Assembly (NCBI RefSeq): GCF_964204645.1
Contig: NC_134026.1
Coordinates: 13,854,450-13,918,449, forward strand
Direction of reading: 5' to 3'
Length of the DNA: 64,000 nt
From: Tubulanus polymorphus
Taxonomy: Eukaryota; Nemertea; Palaeonemertea; Tubulaniformes; Tubulanidae
Shown here: positions 23,294-35,294 of the stretch, in pieces
Numbering within the stretch: position 1 is the stretch's first letter
Layout of the letters: the number at the start of each line of letters is the position of its first letter
Notes under the pieces: model-generated
The model's database searches: none
What the model was told of the DNA's origin: nothing
The model's input: the letters and a program-made list of their open reading frames with translations, nothing else
Made by a program: the position numbers and the translations under genes

Positions 23294-23384
23294 GTAAATA
23301 CATAATATCGTGAATATGTGATGTATTAAATTCACCTGTGTCTAATAAGTACGAAAAATGTTAAATTTTTACTTTTTGGTGCAG

Positions 23385-23564
23385 CATGTGAAGTGAAATT
23401 AGTTTGCAGTGGACAGTTGTTAACCAAAGATAACACAATGGTTGACAGTGACTTTTATCATATTTTGGAAGATTTTTCTATTATCAATTTAGTCCCGGAC
23501 GAGAATAATAATGACAAAAATGAATTCATTCAACTTGAAGCAACAAATTCAACAATTTCTCAAG
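23385..23564 (+). CDS. CIDE-N domain, exon 2, plus acidic/Asn-rich tail
   Basis: The exon starts after TTTTTGGTGCAG and ends before GTAGGC, again phase 1 to phase 1, so it joins the previous exon without a break. It reads ACEVKLVCSGQLLTKDNTMV, then DSDFYHILEDFSIINLV and an Asn/Asp-rich stretch. The LxTKDxTxVDxDxYFxxL-like string and the final hydrophobic strand are what family members show (usually EDGTxVDDEEYFxxLxxxT). The acidic DSD-type patch is the part that pairs with a basic patch in the partner. Downstream the sequence enters repeats and the next exon was not found, so nuclease, inhibitor or lipid-type cannot be told. Confidence 0.65.
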
Positions 23565-23636
23565 GTAGGCAAGCTCATTGATTTGATAAAAATGCAAATT
23601 GAGATCATGTCAGAATAATTGATTATTAGTTGGGAC

Positions 23637-23970
23637 ACCTCAGAATCAAGATACCAATTTGTAACCCAAATATCAAGACATTAAATTGAAGCGTCTTCAA
23701 AACTTCCCAAAATAACTGGATTCTGTCTACGGACGGACGGACGCACACACGGACGAAAAGTGAACGCAATAGCCCGCTGGGACTAAAGTCCCAAGTGGGC
23801 TAAAAACGGAGCTGATTTCACTTTCCCTGATTGATATTCTCGGAGCAATCCGTTTTTTGACTGACGCAGAGACCAATCTCAAAGTCGTTTGGTAAAATTA
23901 TGAATTAATTGATTATAATTTGGGACACTTCAGAATCAAGATGGTGGTCATTTTTGTACGCCAGGGGACT
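23637..23970 (+). mobile_element. Pearl-like element, copy 5 (3' end only)
   Basis: Holds the CCCAAATATCAAGACATTAA segment, the GGACGGACGG run and the terminal hairpin (GCCCGCTGGGACT with AGTCCCAAGTGGGC) ending CTAA at about 23803. It is followed by ~160 bp that also follow copy 6 near 32170 (GAGCTGATTTCACTTTCCCT), so the insertions share downstream sequence or the repeat unit is longer than the hairpin end. Confidence 0.65.
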
Positions 23971-23974
23971 TGAA

Positions 23975-24735
23975 TATTGAACAAGAGGCCCACGGGCCTT
24001 ATACCTTCATGATGTAGTAGAAGAAGAAGATTCAGTATTCAAAGTTTTACAGAAAGTGACATTGTAACGATGTAACAAGTTTTAAAATAGTTAAGATAGT
24101 ATAGACTATGTGGCGATAATGTTCATTTTCTGTTAATATATCCTTACATGAGAAGACAAGCCCATTTTGGCTGCCCAAAAGATCACACTACATGAAAAAA
24201 TGCATCAAGAATTGGTGTAGGCATCGTGCTGAAATGAAATCCAAGATGGATGGCAATCCTGGTGGCCATACTTGAACTCAATTTTCAATAAGGGGTAGAC
24301 ATTTCACCTACCAAAATTCTTACACCTAGTATCATGAAAATGCATCAAGAATTGCAGGCCGTTTCATGCTAGAAATTCAAGATGGCTGACCTGGCGGCCA
24401 TATTTGAAAGCCGATGACCTCCAAATACTAATGGCATGGACAGCTTACCTACCCTGATCCTCACACCAAATTTTGTGATAAGCCATCAAGAATTGCAGGC
24501 TGCATCGTGGAAACAAGAAATTCAAGATGGCCACCCGAATGGCAGCCATATTTGATCACCAATGACATTTTTTACAATAGGGTAGGATCTCGCCAGACCC
24601 AATCTTCAAGCTTATTTTCAAGAAGATTCATCGCTAATTACAGGCGAATTACTGTGTCGAATTCAATTCAATTCAATTCCGGAGGGCCTGGCTTAGGCCT
24701 ATACAATAGGAGTCAATTAAGATTCGACTTTTGAA
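23975..24735 (+). repeat. Dispersed repeat with GGCCCACGGGCC head and ~138-bp tandem core
   Basis: It begins AACAAGAGGCCCACGGGCCT; the same head and following ~130 bp recur at 63098-63230. Three units headed by CATCAAGAATTG (about 24207, 24344, 24485) with AAGATGG and GGCCATA follow. Heads of this AGAGGCCCAYGGGCC type are familiar from bivalve repeats (recollection, not tested). No coding sequence. Confidence 0.6.
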
Positions 24736-24949
24736 AAACCAGCACAGATGCCTATTCAAATCACATGTTATTAAAAAATTTGGTGCTTCTTAGTTTGATG
24801 TCCCTATTTTCATCGTGCACGTGGTTAAAATTATTGTTTATATCGAACGTCTTCAACCGCACCCGCGTCTGTCAATCATCTTAATTGATTCATATACTAA
24901 AATGCCCGCTATGAATAAACTATGCCGTGAATCAATCCGGAATTTTCAG

Positions 24950-25575
24950 TAGAATGTCCGACACTAGGTACCTTTCTTTAAAGAGCATATGCCATCAAAA
25001 TAGAATATTGTGTAAAATTCATTTTCAAATGTGATGTATTCACAAATATCAAATATGGAATTGATTTGAATTTTAGTTCACCCATTACTGAGAAATATGA
25101 CTTTTAAATCGGAAATTTCAGCATGTGCTCACTGTTATTGTTTATCTTAGCAGGTGCGTGTTACTGACGTCATCTCTGACAAACCCTCAAGGCTTCCAAT
25201 CATTTCGCTAGACATTTCATGCGATATTTTATCGTTTTGGAGTGATTTGAATTAATAAACTCTTACCATAGTATAGTGTTGCTACCGTATATAACATGAT
25301 AATCGTATAAAAGTGAGTAGCGCTGTAGGTCAGTGAATACAGTGAACAAATGGTGTTTGTTTTATCGATTATACATAGGCTACGCATACAAGCGCGCACA
25401 CGTGCTTGTGTTGATTGTCATAGTTAACATCATAAATAGCGCCACCCGCGGGTTGAATATTAACTATACGCACGGAGTGAAGGATAAATAGATGACTATT
25501 CCGCTAACTATTACAGCTAATTTGTGCTCCTTTTTTCAATAAGTCACATCTCAGGTCGTTTTATGTATACTAAAG
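24950..25575 (+). repeat. Dispersed repeat RA, copy 1
   Basis: Its reverse complement occurs at 47165-47469 plus 48049-48110, where a MITE interrupts it. This copy reads GTGATGTATTCACAAATATC uninterrupted and so provides the empty site. It includes AGCGCCACCCGCGGGTTGAA. Confidence 0.75.
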
Positions 25576-26710
25576 TTTCTTCAATTTTGATGGCATTTGC
25601 CCTTTCTTTAAAGGTTAATTTGTTGTATGTCATTAACAATCAGTTATATAATACTTTATTCATAACTTTGAAGCGGCATATCGGCAGCGAACGCTCAAGC
25701 AAGGTCAGTCACGTAGGCCAACAATACGAAACAGACCACAGTTTTGCCGGTTAAGAGCGTCTCTCCACATAAATTAGGGGACTGAAATCGACCATTTGTT
25801 GACACTAACCTTTAATTATCAAGATAACTCAACCCTATAATTCCACTATTCAACGATCGACGCGCAGCTTAAACATGGCTCAGCCATTCAATATGCTAGC
25901 CAAGATGTATCTCTACACACATCAAAATCACACTTGAATTACAAGTGTTGACTTATGAGAAATGATTGAAATCTAGCAATTTGATATGGAAAATAGCATC
26001 ACTATAATTGAAAAAAGTTAATAAACCACCTCCGATTGTCTAATCATTTAAAAGCTTTGCCTTCACATGGAACTATTTCCGCCTTATCACAGGTGCACTT
26101 TGCCACCATGATTTGCCTACTCAAGGATAAAAACTTTCCCACGGTCTTACTATCAGCATTTTCTAATAATTTAGGGAAATATTTTTTAAAAGTGAAATTT
26201 CACAGCTTATTATATACAATGGGGAACCAGCATACCAGCTATGCATTCCTGTCAGATGGCGCCACTAAGATATCAGAGGACCTCGATCAAAATTAGTTCA
26301 TTTTCAAGTAAATTTGATCTCAATTTTCGGTCTTCAAATCCAAAAATTAGGCAAATCACTCATCTAAATAAACTCGGATTAGGTTTAAGAATTCATGTGG
26401 CACGTTTTTCATTCTTCATGCATAGAATTTGAGACATAATTGTTAGATTTTAATTTGAGTTTGAGACGAAATCCAGCGTCGACGTCGTACTGTACACTAC
26501 CGAACCTGGCGCATTATGGTGGGATTCCGCTTGCCACAGTAGGATTGCCGGTACCCCATTTGCCTGTACCTGGGATTTTCGTTGAATTTCGACCTGACAT
26601 TGGATGAATATATCATGAAATAATTTCCCTGTATTTCCAGGTGAATGAAACATATCAATTTAAACGGAAGAAAAATGTTGTACAGAAAATAACAACCAGC
26701 GCAAGTCTTG
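25576..26710. other. No gene seen
   Basis: A+T-rich; frames at 25524-25754 and 26036-26296 have no recognisable domain and no splice framing. Confidence 0.4.
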
Positions 26711-26714
26711 TCAG

Positions 26715-28557
26715 TGAATTAAGATGTGCCCAACTAGGAGTGATTCCCGAGGAGAAATGAAACTTTTAAATAAAAAATTGAAAACAAAAATTGAGTTGAA
26801 TTTAACTGAAGAAGCTGAAGCGGTACAAAAACTCTTATAGAAATGTTGCGATAGGAGGTTTGAATTGCGACTTGAAGAGAAAGATCTCCTAAAAAAACCA
26901 AGCAAAGCAAATCGTGATGCACGGCATAAGGCAAAGAAAGCCTCTTAAGCAACACGATTGTCAGCTACTCCTTCATTGCTTGAGCCGTTATCTAGTAATG
27001 CTGATGATAGTGATAACAACTGCAGATGATACTTCCATTGTAACCGATGAATCTACTGATGATCATGCTGTTGAGATGACTTATCAAAGGGATGAAGAAC
27101 AAGCAATGCCAGATATTCCAGTTGGGGGAGATCAGCTTATTGAAAGTGAAGTGGAGCCATTATTTGTGGACTCGGATAGTGAAGATGACAACAGTGACGA
27201 TGATGATGACAATGATGATGATCGTCGAATTTAAACAAAGTTGACCATGTCATCGACGGAGGTTTGTCATGTCTTCAATCGCATCGATCATGCATCGTTT
27301 AACCAGAGGACCAACGAAAAAATGCTCACATAAAAAAACGTACCACGACATTACATGAATTGGCTCAATGCCAACCTCATACTGCTGACAAAGGAAACCA
27401 AAAATGCTTAGACGGACAATATCGAAAGCGATAGGGGAGAGTGTTAGTCATGGTACTGTAGTCGAGCTATGCATACCACAAAATCGTTGTACTCGTTCCA
27501 GTGTTCGGTATCATGGAGCAACTAATATCCTTTCAAAAAGAGCGTGTAAAGGCTTCGACGTAAAAATTAATATTGATGACCACTGGTCTAATGCTATGTA
27601 TAGATCTTTGGATGCTCTTATGGAGAATGACAACACAAATATCTTCTACTTGAATCAGGATGATGCAGCTGAATTCCGCCTAAATACTCTCGCTACTTCA
27701 AGCCAGTTCAAAACACTGATGGTATCTGGCTCCGAAGAAAAGGGAATCCGCACAGATTTTATGAATCAGGAGCAATCTGTCTTACAAGTGACTTGTTACC
27801 ATTTAACTAGATCTAGCTCGACGATGGATGATTATGCTGGCATTGTAAAATCACTAAAATTATTGGATAAGTCGCTGTCTCTGCATGCCAACGATATCCG
27901 AATGCTAATGGAAATGCCTATTTCAGGCACGTCTTTTTTCGGTCCAATGATCAACAAAAAGAAATTGATTGCATCAGAGTTGATGGTGGGGGATGAGAAT
28001 CCAGCCCATAAAGAGCAGCAGTTCAATTGCGGTGAATTGCATCTGCTACAGAATATACTTGCAACATTTGTGACCACTAGATATAGTGGCGGATCTTACC
28101 TTAATCAGGTAGAACACATGAACGGCAATTAACTCGCGCCCACCCAAATTTGTTTATTCCGTCCACGATATTGGGTCCAAATAAAGACCCAGCAACTGGT
28201 GAAATAGATCTGGAACATGTTCATGCAAACAAGAAGACAGCTATTGATGTCTACATCGAAAGAGTTGGCAATGTGAATTGCAAGAATAATACAATAAAGC
28301 TTTTCAAAGCGGTCGGAAGTAGCGAAAATGTGGAACGTCGACCGTTTCTTTTAGAGTACCTAAAAGCTTCTGAGAAAAACAAAGAGTTATTGGAAGAAAA
28401 ATATGCCAATGGTGGGGTGAATAGCCAAAGATTGGTCCATTTTGATAATGTTTTGAATGCCCACAAAGTGCCTAACAAAGTGACTAATACAGGTTTACTT
28501 CTAGACAGGGGTGGCGCTACTTTAGAGTTTCAATTTTTTTATTTCGGCAATATTTGA
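26715..28557 (+). pseudogene. Decayed member of a multicopy invertebrate protein family (function unknown)
   Basis: The core is an open frame at 27404-28132 with the motifs YHGATNIL, HWSNAMYRSLDAL, NQDDAAEFRLNTLATSSQ, QSVLQVTCYHLTRSS and SYLNQVEHMNGN. A stop follows and the reading resumes two bases out of frame at about 28135 with AHPNLFIPSTILGPNKD, DVYIERVG and FLLEYLKAS until 28557. I recognise these blocks (DDAAxFRLDT, VEHxNG...LFIPST) from large families of predicted proteins in cnidarian, mollusc and other invertebrate genomes, without a known function. Upstream, 26866-26950 reads KPSKANRDARHKAKKAS and 27120-27235 encodes an acidic Asp/Ser run. Several frame changes make it a pseudogene, probably of mobile origin. 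Confidence 0.55.
27243..27395 (+). repeat. Exon-like repeat W1 ('TMSS.EV.HVFNRID'), copy 1
   Basis: Starts TTGACCATGTCATCGACGGA; related copies are at 34141, 34342 and 62932. Here the frame breaks after TNEKMLT because of a 1-bp loss relative to the 34141 copy. It sits directly upstream of the decayed family gene. Confidence 0.65.
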
Positions 28558-28811
28558 TTAACCAAGTAACAAAAATTCACCACATACGAACTCAACCTAC
28601 TGTGTTTCATATTTAAGCGACTGTGAAAGTTTCAGACGCATACGTGGCCTTAAACGGACGTAATCGTTTGACGTGACGGATTTCACGATAACAATAGGAC
28701 GACGTGTACTACGTACCGTCGTCCTAAAAACAATAGATTTTTTGGCCTTTTTATTAACATTATATGAACATTTGACAATCAGTGACTTTTATCTATTCTT
28801 TCTTATTTCAG

Positions 28812-29305
28812 GGTCATGCATGATGAACTTCAAGGGGGTTAAGTCTAAGGAAGTTGAAGACTTAATTGGCGACTTCTGAAACATGCCCCTCATAGACCAT
28901 GAAGGTCCAATTACGTTGCTAAAGTTAGTAAAAATTTCTTTTAAGTCCCTCAAAAAAGGCTATAACTTGTTTTTATGAACCAGTTTTCCTGGAATATGCT
29001 ACAGTAACTCTGCCCAAGTCAGATCCGAACAACACAGAAAACCATTAACCTTCGATGTTTTTTGAAATATTTTTTGTTACAATAAATATAAAATATGTAA
29101 CATCCAACTCGGATATCAGTTAAGTCGGAAACATTTTTACAATCCCAAAAGATCAGACTTGAGCAAAGTCTACTGTATGGACTTCTGAACAAAGTGAATT
29201 ACAATTATGAAAAGATGAGGTTATGATATTTAGTTTGTATTTTAGGAATCGAGAAAGCTGCCACCAGCTACTGGTATTGACGACGATAACGCACTGGAGG
29301 ATTAA
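28812..29305 (+). other. Two possible terminal exons
   Basis: After CTTATTTCAG at 28802-28811 an open stretch reads MMNFKGVKSKEVEDLIGDF and stops at 28879. After GTATTTTAG at 29245 a second reads ESRKLPPATGIDDDNALED and stops at 29305. Both have acceptor sites and end in acidic tails. They could be alternative last exons of the gene to the left or of an unseen one. No domain is recognised. Confidence 0.3.
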
Positions 29306-30410
29306 GGGAAAATTATTTCAATTTTATATATGTTTATATACATAGTTATTTAACAAAAGTAATGTATAATTATTCAAATATTAACATTAGTTGTGGAAGG
29401 ATTTTTTGGAGCTGGTGAAAGTGGACAGATATCGTTATAATGTGATGTCATACAAACGTTAAAGGAACGTTTTTATCAAACTTAATGGTTGCAGAAAGGT
29501 TATGAAGTAACGTTCAGTGAATGTTATCAAAAGCATTCTGTGAACCTTAAAAAACATTTACAAGAAAACATCATACAAACATTGTATGAACGTTAAACTC
29601 TAATGTTTAAACATGAGTGAAAAACTTCCAGAAAATGTTCTTTGAACGTTTTTTTGTTAGCTGGGAGTACTCTTTGTACCAAGTTTAGCCAAAATAGGAT
29701 AACAAAGATGTAGTGCTAGATATTATGAGCTACAATTTAACAATTTTCGGATTAATTGGTGGTAACAATCTAAGTCGTTTCTGTCAAGCAAGTGAGTAAT
29801 GATGCAAACGTGGCCTGAATCCGAGGGCCTGTGGCCGCCAATGTTCTGTATGCATCATATGCAAAGGTTGGTTTATGCAGATGATTTATAGTAGCCTCCT
29901 CTGATCCACCACTCCACTCCAGTCGGTATTGGCATTTTCTTCGAAACATAGTCTACATTAAACTAGCAATCCAAACCACAGTTGTCACTGTGTTACTCTG
30001 TACTTGGCAACTGATTATATCTTTGTTGTCGGTTAGCCTTCAAATGATTTTGTTTAAGTAATTAAAGGTAATAAATTACCCTTCCACTGGCATTTTACTA
30101 CATAGATTTAATTGTTGGATAGGCAAAACTGGGGCCACTTGGATTTTGTGAACTTAGGTTGGCAGTGCAGTTTATTTACTGTATAAACAAGCATCGGCAG
30201 GATGGAGGTATTAATGTCGGGATTTATTGATTTTTGCGTACACAAGGTAGGACTACCAATATAAATGCGTACGTCATGCATACGAAAGGTAGGACCTCAT
30301 AATTTTGGTCATTTTCATGCGTACGTACTTTATGGATGCTCCCTAATCATAATCATTGTTTTCAGATTGCAATCACTTAACATCGTTCAACGCGTTTTAG
30401 CCGTTAAATT
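29306..30410. other. No gene seen; AACGTT-rich MITE-like stretch
   Basis: About 29395-29670 contains many AACGTT/AACATT words ending GTTTTTTTGTTAGCTGGGA, a composition typical of short non-autonomous elements. Ends were not defined. Confidence 0.35.
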
Positions 30411-32172
30411 AGGGGTCCAGGGACACCATGCCCACTTGGGAAGTTCAACGCTCCCTCGTGACCATGCACAAAAACCAAATGACTTTGAAACTCACCACAA
30501 TCATAGCACATGTCAGCAACTACAATTTTGTAATTGATTATGATAACAAAATAGGGCATATGGAAATATTAAGTTATTCTACTATTCAACCCCCCTGGTG
30601 ACCATATTCAAAACCCAATGAACTTGAAACTCATCGCAATCATAGAACATGTCATGAACTAAACATTTCAATTGATCATGGTAACAAAATTAGCCTAGGT
30701 ACCAATATAAGGAAATATATATGAGGAAATACTAAGTTATTATACTATTCAACCCCCCTGGTGGCCATATAGAATAACTAATGTCCTTAAAACTCACCAC
30801 AATCATAAACGATGTCATGAGCTACAACTTTGCAATTGATTGTGATAACAAAATATGCATTGGTACTGTAACCGTCGATCTGTGAAGGTAAACCCGGTTC
30901 TCCGCCATCTGTAACCGCCTGGTTGTTGTATCAGCAGGCTGGCTGGGGAACTAGCATTTACACCAGCGGTACAGGATTCCATCCATCAGGAACAACAAGG
31001 CAGTTAAACCTTATATGTACAATCTTTATTGCATCGCGGAATGAGAATAATTATGATTACTTTACATAGTCTTTATATACAGAATCATGAGTATAATGTG
31101 AGAACTAGGTGTCAGACAAGTTGCAGACATCAGGACTCAAAAACTAACACCTAGTGACATGTTTGAGAGACACAAATTAATTAATGATGAGCCCCGACTA
31201 AAGCTAATTACTTTGAATACATATTGAGTAGTCTGACATGTTTATTACGATAAAGCACATATTGATACAATATTCATAAGTTATATTACATTATTAATAC
31301 TAAAATTATTATTATTAAGCATTTCATGTAGTTAAAGATATGAAATATTATGAACCATTCGATATGACATTGTGGATATAGATGATTACGAAATATGCAA
31401 CTTATATCAGGGTGATAGTACAAATATCATATAGAAATACTAAGATATTGTGTTATTCAACGCCCCCTAGTGGCCATACAAAAACCAATGACCTGGAAAC
31501 TCATGACAATCATGAAACACGTTATAAGCTGCAACTTTCTAAATCATTGTGGTAACAAAATAAGCTTAGGCATCAATATAATGTCAAAAACCTTTTCCCA
31601 ACTAGGAATGAGTACTGATGACACAAAGATGGCCGCCAATTGCGTCATAATTGGCTGATCAAAAATACCTCAGGTATAAAACATCCCTTTCCAAAGAATA
31701 CCCATCAGCAATTGCAATGACAAATGGCAAACCAGTAGGAAGCTACAGGACTAAGAATTCTGGCCAAAATTGACATTTTTGGGCACAAAAAGGTCATAGG
31801 ACGGCCATCTTGAGTCCGATTGACCAAATTTATGCTGATGGGCCCTGGGGGGATTCAATTATATAAGAAAGATCAAGGTAATTGATCAAATCGTCTTCAA
31901 AATTTCACTCAAAAAGGTCAAAAACTTGTAACAGGTGCTGATTTTGGCGAACAACAATGGCTGCCAGTCGGCCATCTTGATTCAGACAGGGCCAGTTTTT
32001 GGGCTGAAGTGCCTAGGGTAGATACACGTGTAACCCAAATATCAAGATATTAAATTGAAGCGTCTTCAAAACTTCCCAAAATAACTGGATTCTGTCTACG
32101 GACGGACGGATGAACGGACGAAAAGTGAACGCAATAGCCCGCTGGGACTGAAGTCCCAAGTGGGCTAAAACA
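30411..32172 (+). mobile_element. Pearl-like element, copy 6 (complete ends, split by solo LTR B)
   Basis: Starts GGGGTCCAGGGACACCATGC at about 30411, has three core units before and one after the LTR insertion, then the right flank, GGACGGACGG run and hairpin ending CTAA at about 32169. Removing the LTR and one GTAC leaves a continuous core unit. It is the only copy in the window with both termini. Confidence 0.8.
30867..31417 (-). mobile_element. Solo LTR, family L, copy B (551 bp), TSD GTAC
   Basis: Starts TGTAACCGTCGATCTGTGAA and ends CAGGGTGATA, with GTAC at 30863-30866 and 31418-31421. It aligns along its whole length with copy A at 10772-11340, mainly lacking part of the (ATT)n tract. 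The minus-strand TATATAAAG and AATAAA are conserved. Its terminal CA has become TA. Confidence 0.85.
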
Positions 32173-32550
32173 GAGCTGATTTCACTTTCCCTGATTGATA
32201 TTCTCAGAGCAATCCATTTCTTGACTGACGCAGACACCAAACTCAAGGTCATTGGGTAAAATTATGAATTTAGGAATTATTAATAAACAAATGGCGAACC
32301 CTTTATCTAGTTCGGTGTCTGTATTTTCAGTTCGGTGTCTGTATTTTCATCGCAAGATTAATTCGACGAATACATCTAAAAAAATTCTAGCAAACGTTGT
32401 CAGAGCGCAATAATGATAATACATTTTTTGTAAAAAATTAAGTGGATAAATAATAATCGACGATTGCAAGAGAGTTTTCTGTGAAACAACGGAAAACCCT
32501 AATGATTACTTTAATCTCAGCAAGCAATGATATAACAACGTAGTACATAC
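32173..32550. other. Intron or 3' side of the aminopeptidase gene
   Basis: Contains a 20-bp perfect duplication (AGTTCGGTGTCTGTATTTTC, twice, 32309-32349) and a degenerate hairpin repeat copy near 32473. No exon was recognised; the last LAP exon(s) were not found to the left. Confidence 0.4.
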
Positions 32551-32700
32551 CTTCAAAAATGCTGCAGCATTACAACAGTCACCCCCTACATTTGTCATAG
32601 CTATATTAGTTAGATCGGCTAATTCTGACTTCTTCACTTGTTGGGTATAGAATTCCCACAATGGCATTCGCCAAACACGATCACCAGACTTAATTCCAGC
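32551..32700 (-). CDS. Cytosol (leucine) aminopeptidase, exon with GDRVWRMPLW
   Basis: Minus-strand exon of exactly 50 codons between TTTTTTAG and GTATGT. It reads AGIKSGDRVWRMPLWEFYTQ, then QVKKSELADLTNI and NVGGDCCNAAAFLK, matching the C-terminal third of M17 leucyl aminopeptidases (TGDRVWRMPLFEHY...ADxxN...GGxCxAAAFLKEF). The NPEPL1 paralogue lacks the RVWRMPL string, so LAP3 is favoured. It joins the 35295-35374 exon in phase 0. The expected next exon (HLDIAG...GRPTRTL) was not located in the window. Confidence 0.9.
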
Positions 32701-32849
32701 CTAAAAAAGTTTTGCCAAAACATAACATGGATAATTTGTGTTTTGAAATGTACCATTTTCTACAGGATTAGATCTAGACAACTGGAGAACATTAACATCA
32801 ATATCTACAAAGAGAAAGCTAATAAAAACTTCTGGACTATTTAAAGGTG

Positions 32850-34340
32850 AAAATAAATTGCCCATGGGCAAAGTGTGGTTTACTTTGAAAGCTAGAGGTT
32901 GTTTGGAATAAGGGCATTGCTTGAAAAATCTTTTCAATTCGTGACTTCAAAGTTCCACAAGTTTATATTGTATTTTATCTTTCTTAAAGAATTATTTTGT
33001 AGTCAAATAAGACCAAAGATATAGATTTGGTTACGGTCCACGTCCAAAAGTTTGTAGGGTACAGGTAGGCGCGGCAGGGAAACTATTCTATATTTTCAAA
33101 AAAAATATGTTTCACAATATGAAAAAAATATTCAAATAAGGCCATCCCAAAATAATTGTCTGTTTGCCGTAACACCGGCTCAACTTTTCATGATGAGTCC
33201 GTAGGTAGGAAAACTTCAATTAGGCCACATTGACAAGGCATGTTTTCAGACGACGCAAACTTGAATTCAAACATATGTAGCTCATACATCGGCAGTGGGT
33301 CGGTCGGTCGGCCATTTTTATCAAAAATAAAATTTATTTCAATGAATCCCAGGAAAAAAGTTTTCACTCGGTACCTTTGAAGTCGGGTCAGTCGGGTTAC
33401 GGCAAACAGACCATTAATATGGGATGGCCTAAAATTCATATGATGTCACATATCAGAGGGTGGCTGAATATTGGGTCTTGGAAACCTCTTCCAATGTTGG
33501 TCGCGGAAGTTAAAATACCGGTATAGAAGAAATTGGCTATTAGATCGTTTTAAATCCTGGAATTTACGACTACAATATTCAGACCTCGACCTATACTTGT
33601 AGTTTGCTGCTTAATATTTTCAGGTGACAAGAAATTACAATTTATTACAAATTCTATCAAACAGAAAACACAGCGCTCATCTTCTGCTGCGATTATTCAG
33701 CCTATTTTCATGTCAAATGTGCATGCGTTACAGCATCACGTGTACTGTACGAGCTTGTGTGTATGTCATCTAGCACCCCGGGCAAACATGGAGGCCTCGG
33801 GTAAGTGAATGTTCGCTTACACTTCAATGTCAATCAAAACAATCACCGGGCATTAAAATGAAACATTACCTATGGTGGATGTGTGAAATAATTACATCCT
33901 CACCAACAATGAGCATTTGAATTCGCACGTATACGGCACCTAGTCCAACGAAACGTACGCCATTCTATGGCTTTCCTGTAATTATTTTAGTAGTGCCGGA
34001 ATTCCCCGCATATCCCAAAAACAGCCAATCCCATTCACTCGTTGAGACGACGCCCCCAATCGAGGTCATTGCAATTTTATACGCGATAGCTAAGAATTTT
34101 CCCACAAAAAAAAAAGTTTTTCGTAGAATTTTAACTCAGTTGACCATGTCATTGACGGAGGTTCGCCATGTCTTCAATCGCATCGATTATACATCGTCTA
34201 AGTCGAGACCCAACGAAACAAATGCTCACATAAAAATATGTACCACGATTTTACATAAATTGGCTCAGTGCCAACATCATATCGCTGACAAAGGTAAACC
34301 AAAAATACAACAACAACAAAATAAATTGCCTAGTTGCTAA
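32850..34340 (+). repeat. Dispersed repeat family W, copy 1 (contains exon-like segment)
   Basis: From GCCCATGGGCAAAGTG to about 34335 it matches 61358-63110 in order, with indels. Shared landmarks are AATAAGACCAAAGATATA, ATAAAATTTATTTCAATGAA (inverted in the other copy), AGTGAATGTTCGCTTACACT, ACGGCACCTAGTCCAA and CTAAGAATTTTCCC. The shared 3' part carries the exon-like segment at 34141. Confidence 0.65.
34141..34330 (+). repeat. Exon-like repeat W1, copy 2
   Basis: The best preserved copy. It reads LTMSLTEVRHVFNRIDYTSS, then SRPNETNAHIKICTTILHKL and AQCQHHIADKG, with a Cys and two adjacent His, up to GTAAAC, which could be a splice donor. No family name is known to me. Confidence 0.5.
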
Positions 34341-34450
34341 GTTGACCATGTCATCGATGGAGGTTCGCCATGTCTTCAATCGCATCAATTATACGTCATT
34401 TAGACAAAGAACTAATGAAACAAACGCTCACATAAAAAAGCTGACAATGG
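34338..34450 (+). repeat. Exon-like repeat W1, copy 3 (tandem, partial)
   Basis: Repeats the first ~100 bp of copy 2 immediately downstream (MSSMEVRHVFNRINYTSFRQ) and then jumps to the GACAATGGTAAACC end, so the middle is deleted. Confidence 0.6.
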
Positions 34451-34739
34451 TAAACCAAAATGTAAACCCCCTATACATATATTTATATAGTTCATTTTTA
34501 GTCAGAGGTTTAATGATTCAGGAAAATCAACTTTGATAAGTTATCTTAATGGTTTTACGATTTTCTGTCCCTACTATTTTTCAATGTAAATAATCAGGAT
34601 AGCAGTTACAATTTTCCAATTCGGCGTTACCACTCAGGCAGAGTCTACTGCATCATGCATTCATTCTACCAAGTACATATGATCTCTGTTGATCTAGGCC
34701 AAGCTGTGATTTAAATATTTCTTAGTATCTCCTAGGTGA

Positions 34740-35125
34740 AATTTAATAAATTGAGCACATAGCTCTCGTCCAGAAGCTTAATCTGATACCTGTTCGTTTT
34801 ATTTGATCCGTGCCATTCATCTCTGCGGCTAAGCCAATCATAGAGGAATCTCTGCGGCTAAGCCAATCATAGAGAAGTCTTTGCTTTCTGATTAGCTTTT
34901 TAAAACCAATATTTTTGCGTTCAGATTTTCGCAAAAAGCTCATATAAATTTAAACGTGGCATTTTTTCAAAATTCAGCTTCATAGGATTTGGAGAATGGA
35001 TAATACTTTAATGAATGATTTGTATGAATATATGCTCAGTTGCACAGTCAAATGGCCTTAGCTCTGGAAACCATATGTCATTTAAATTTGCACCATAAGT
35101 AATAGGCTCAGCCTACGACTGGCCT
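34740..35125. repeat. Dispersed repeat family X, copy 2
   Basis: Shares GAATGGATAATACTTTAATG, TATGAATATATGCTCAGTTG and AGCCTACGACTGGCC with 8440-8590 and 61235-61370. It holds a 37-bp direct duplication around TCTGCGGCTAAGCCAATCAT (34830 and 34850). Confidence 0.55.
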
Positions 35126-35294
35126 AAAATACCTTGTTTCACATTTCTGCCCAGCTTAAATCTGACCAGCCCGGCCACTCATACCCCATCCATTCCCCGT
35201 CATTTTCCAATGACACAAACCCCATTCCAATATGTAAATCGGAAGCTAATTCCATAAAAGCTACATTTATACCGGGAGGTAACGCTACACTTAC

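Noticed and set aside
26734-26955. Minus-strand frames of 64 and 73 codons
   Set aside because: They are antisense shadows of the Lys-rich upstream part of the decayed plus-strand family gene.
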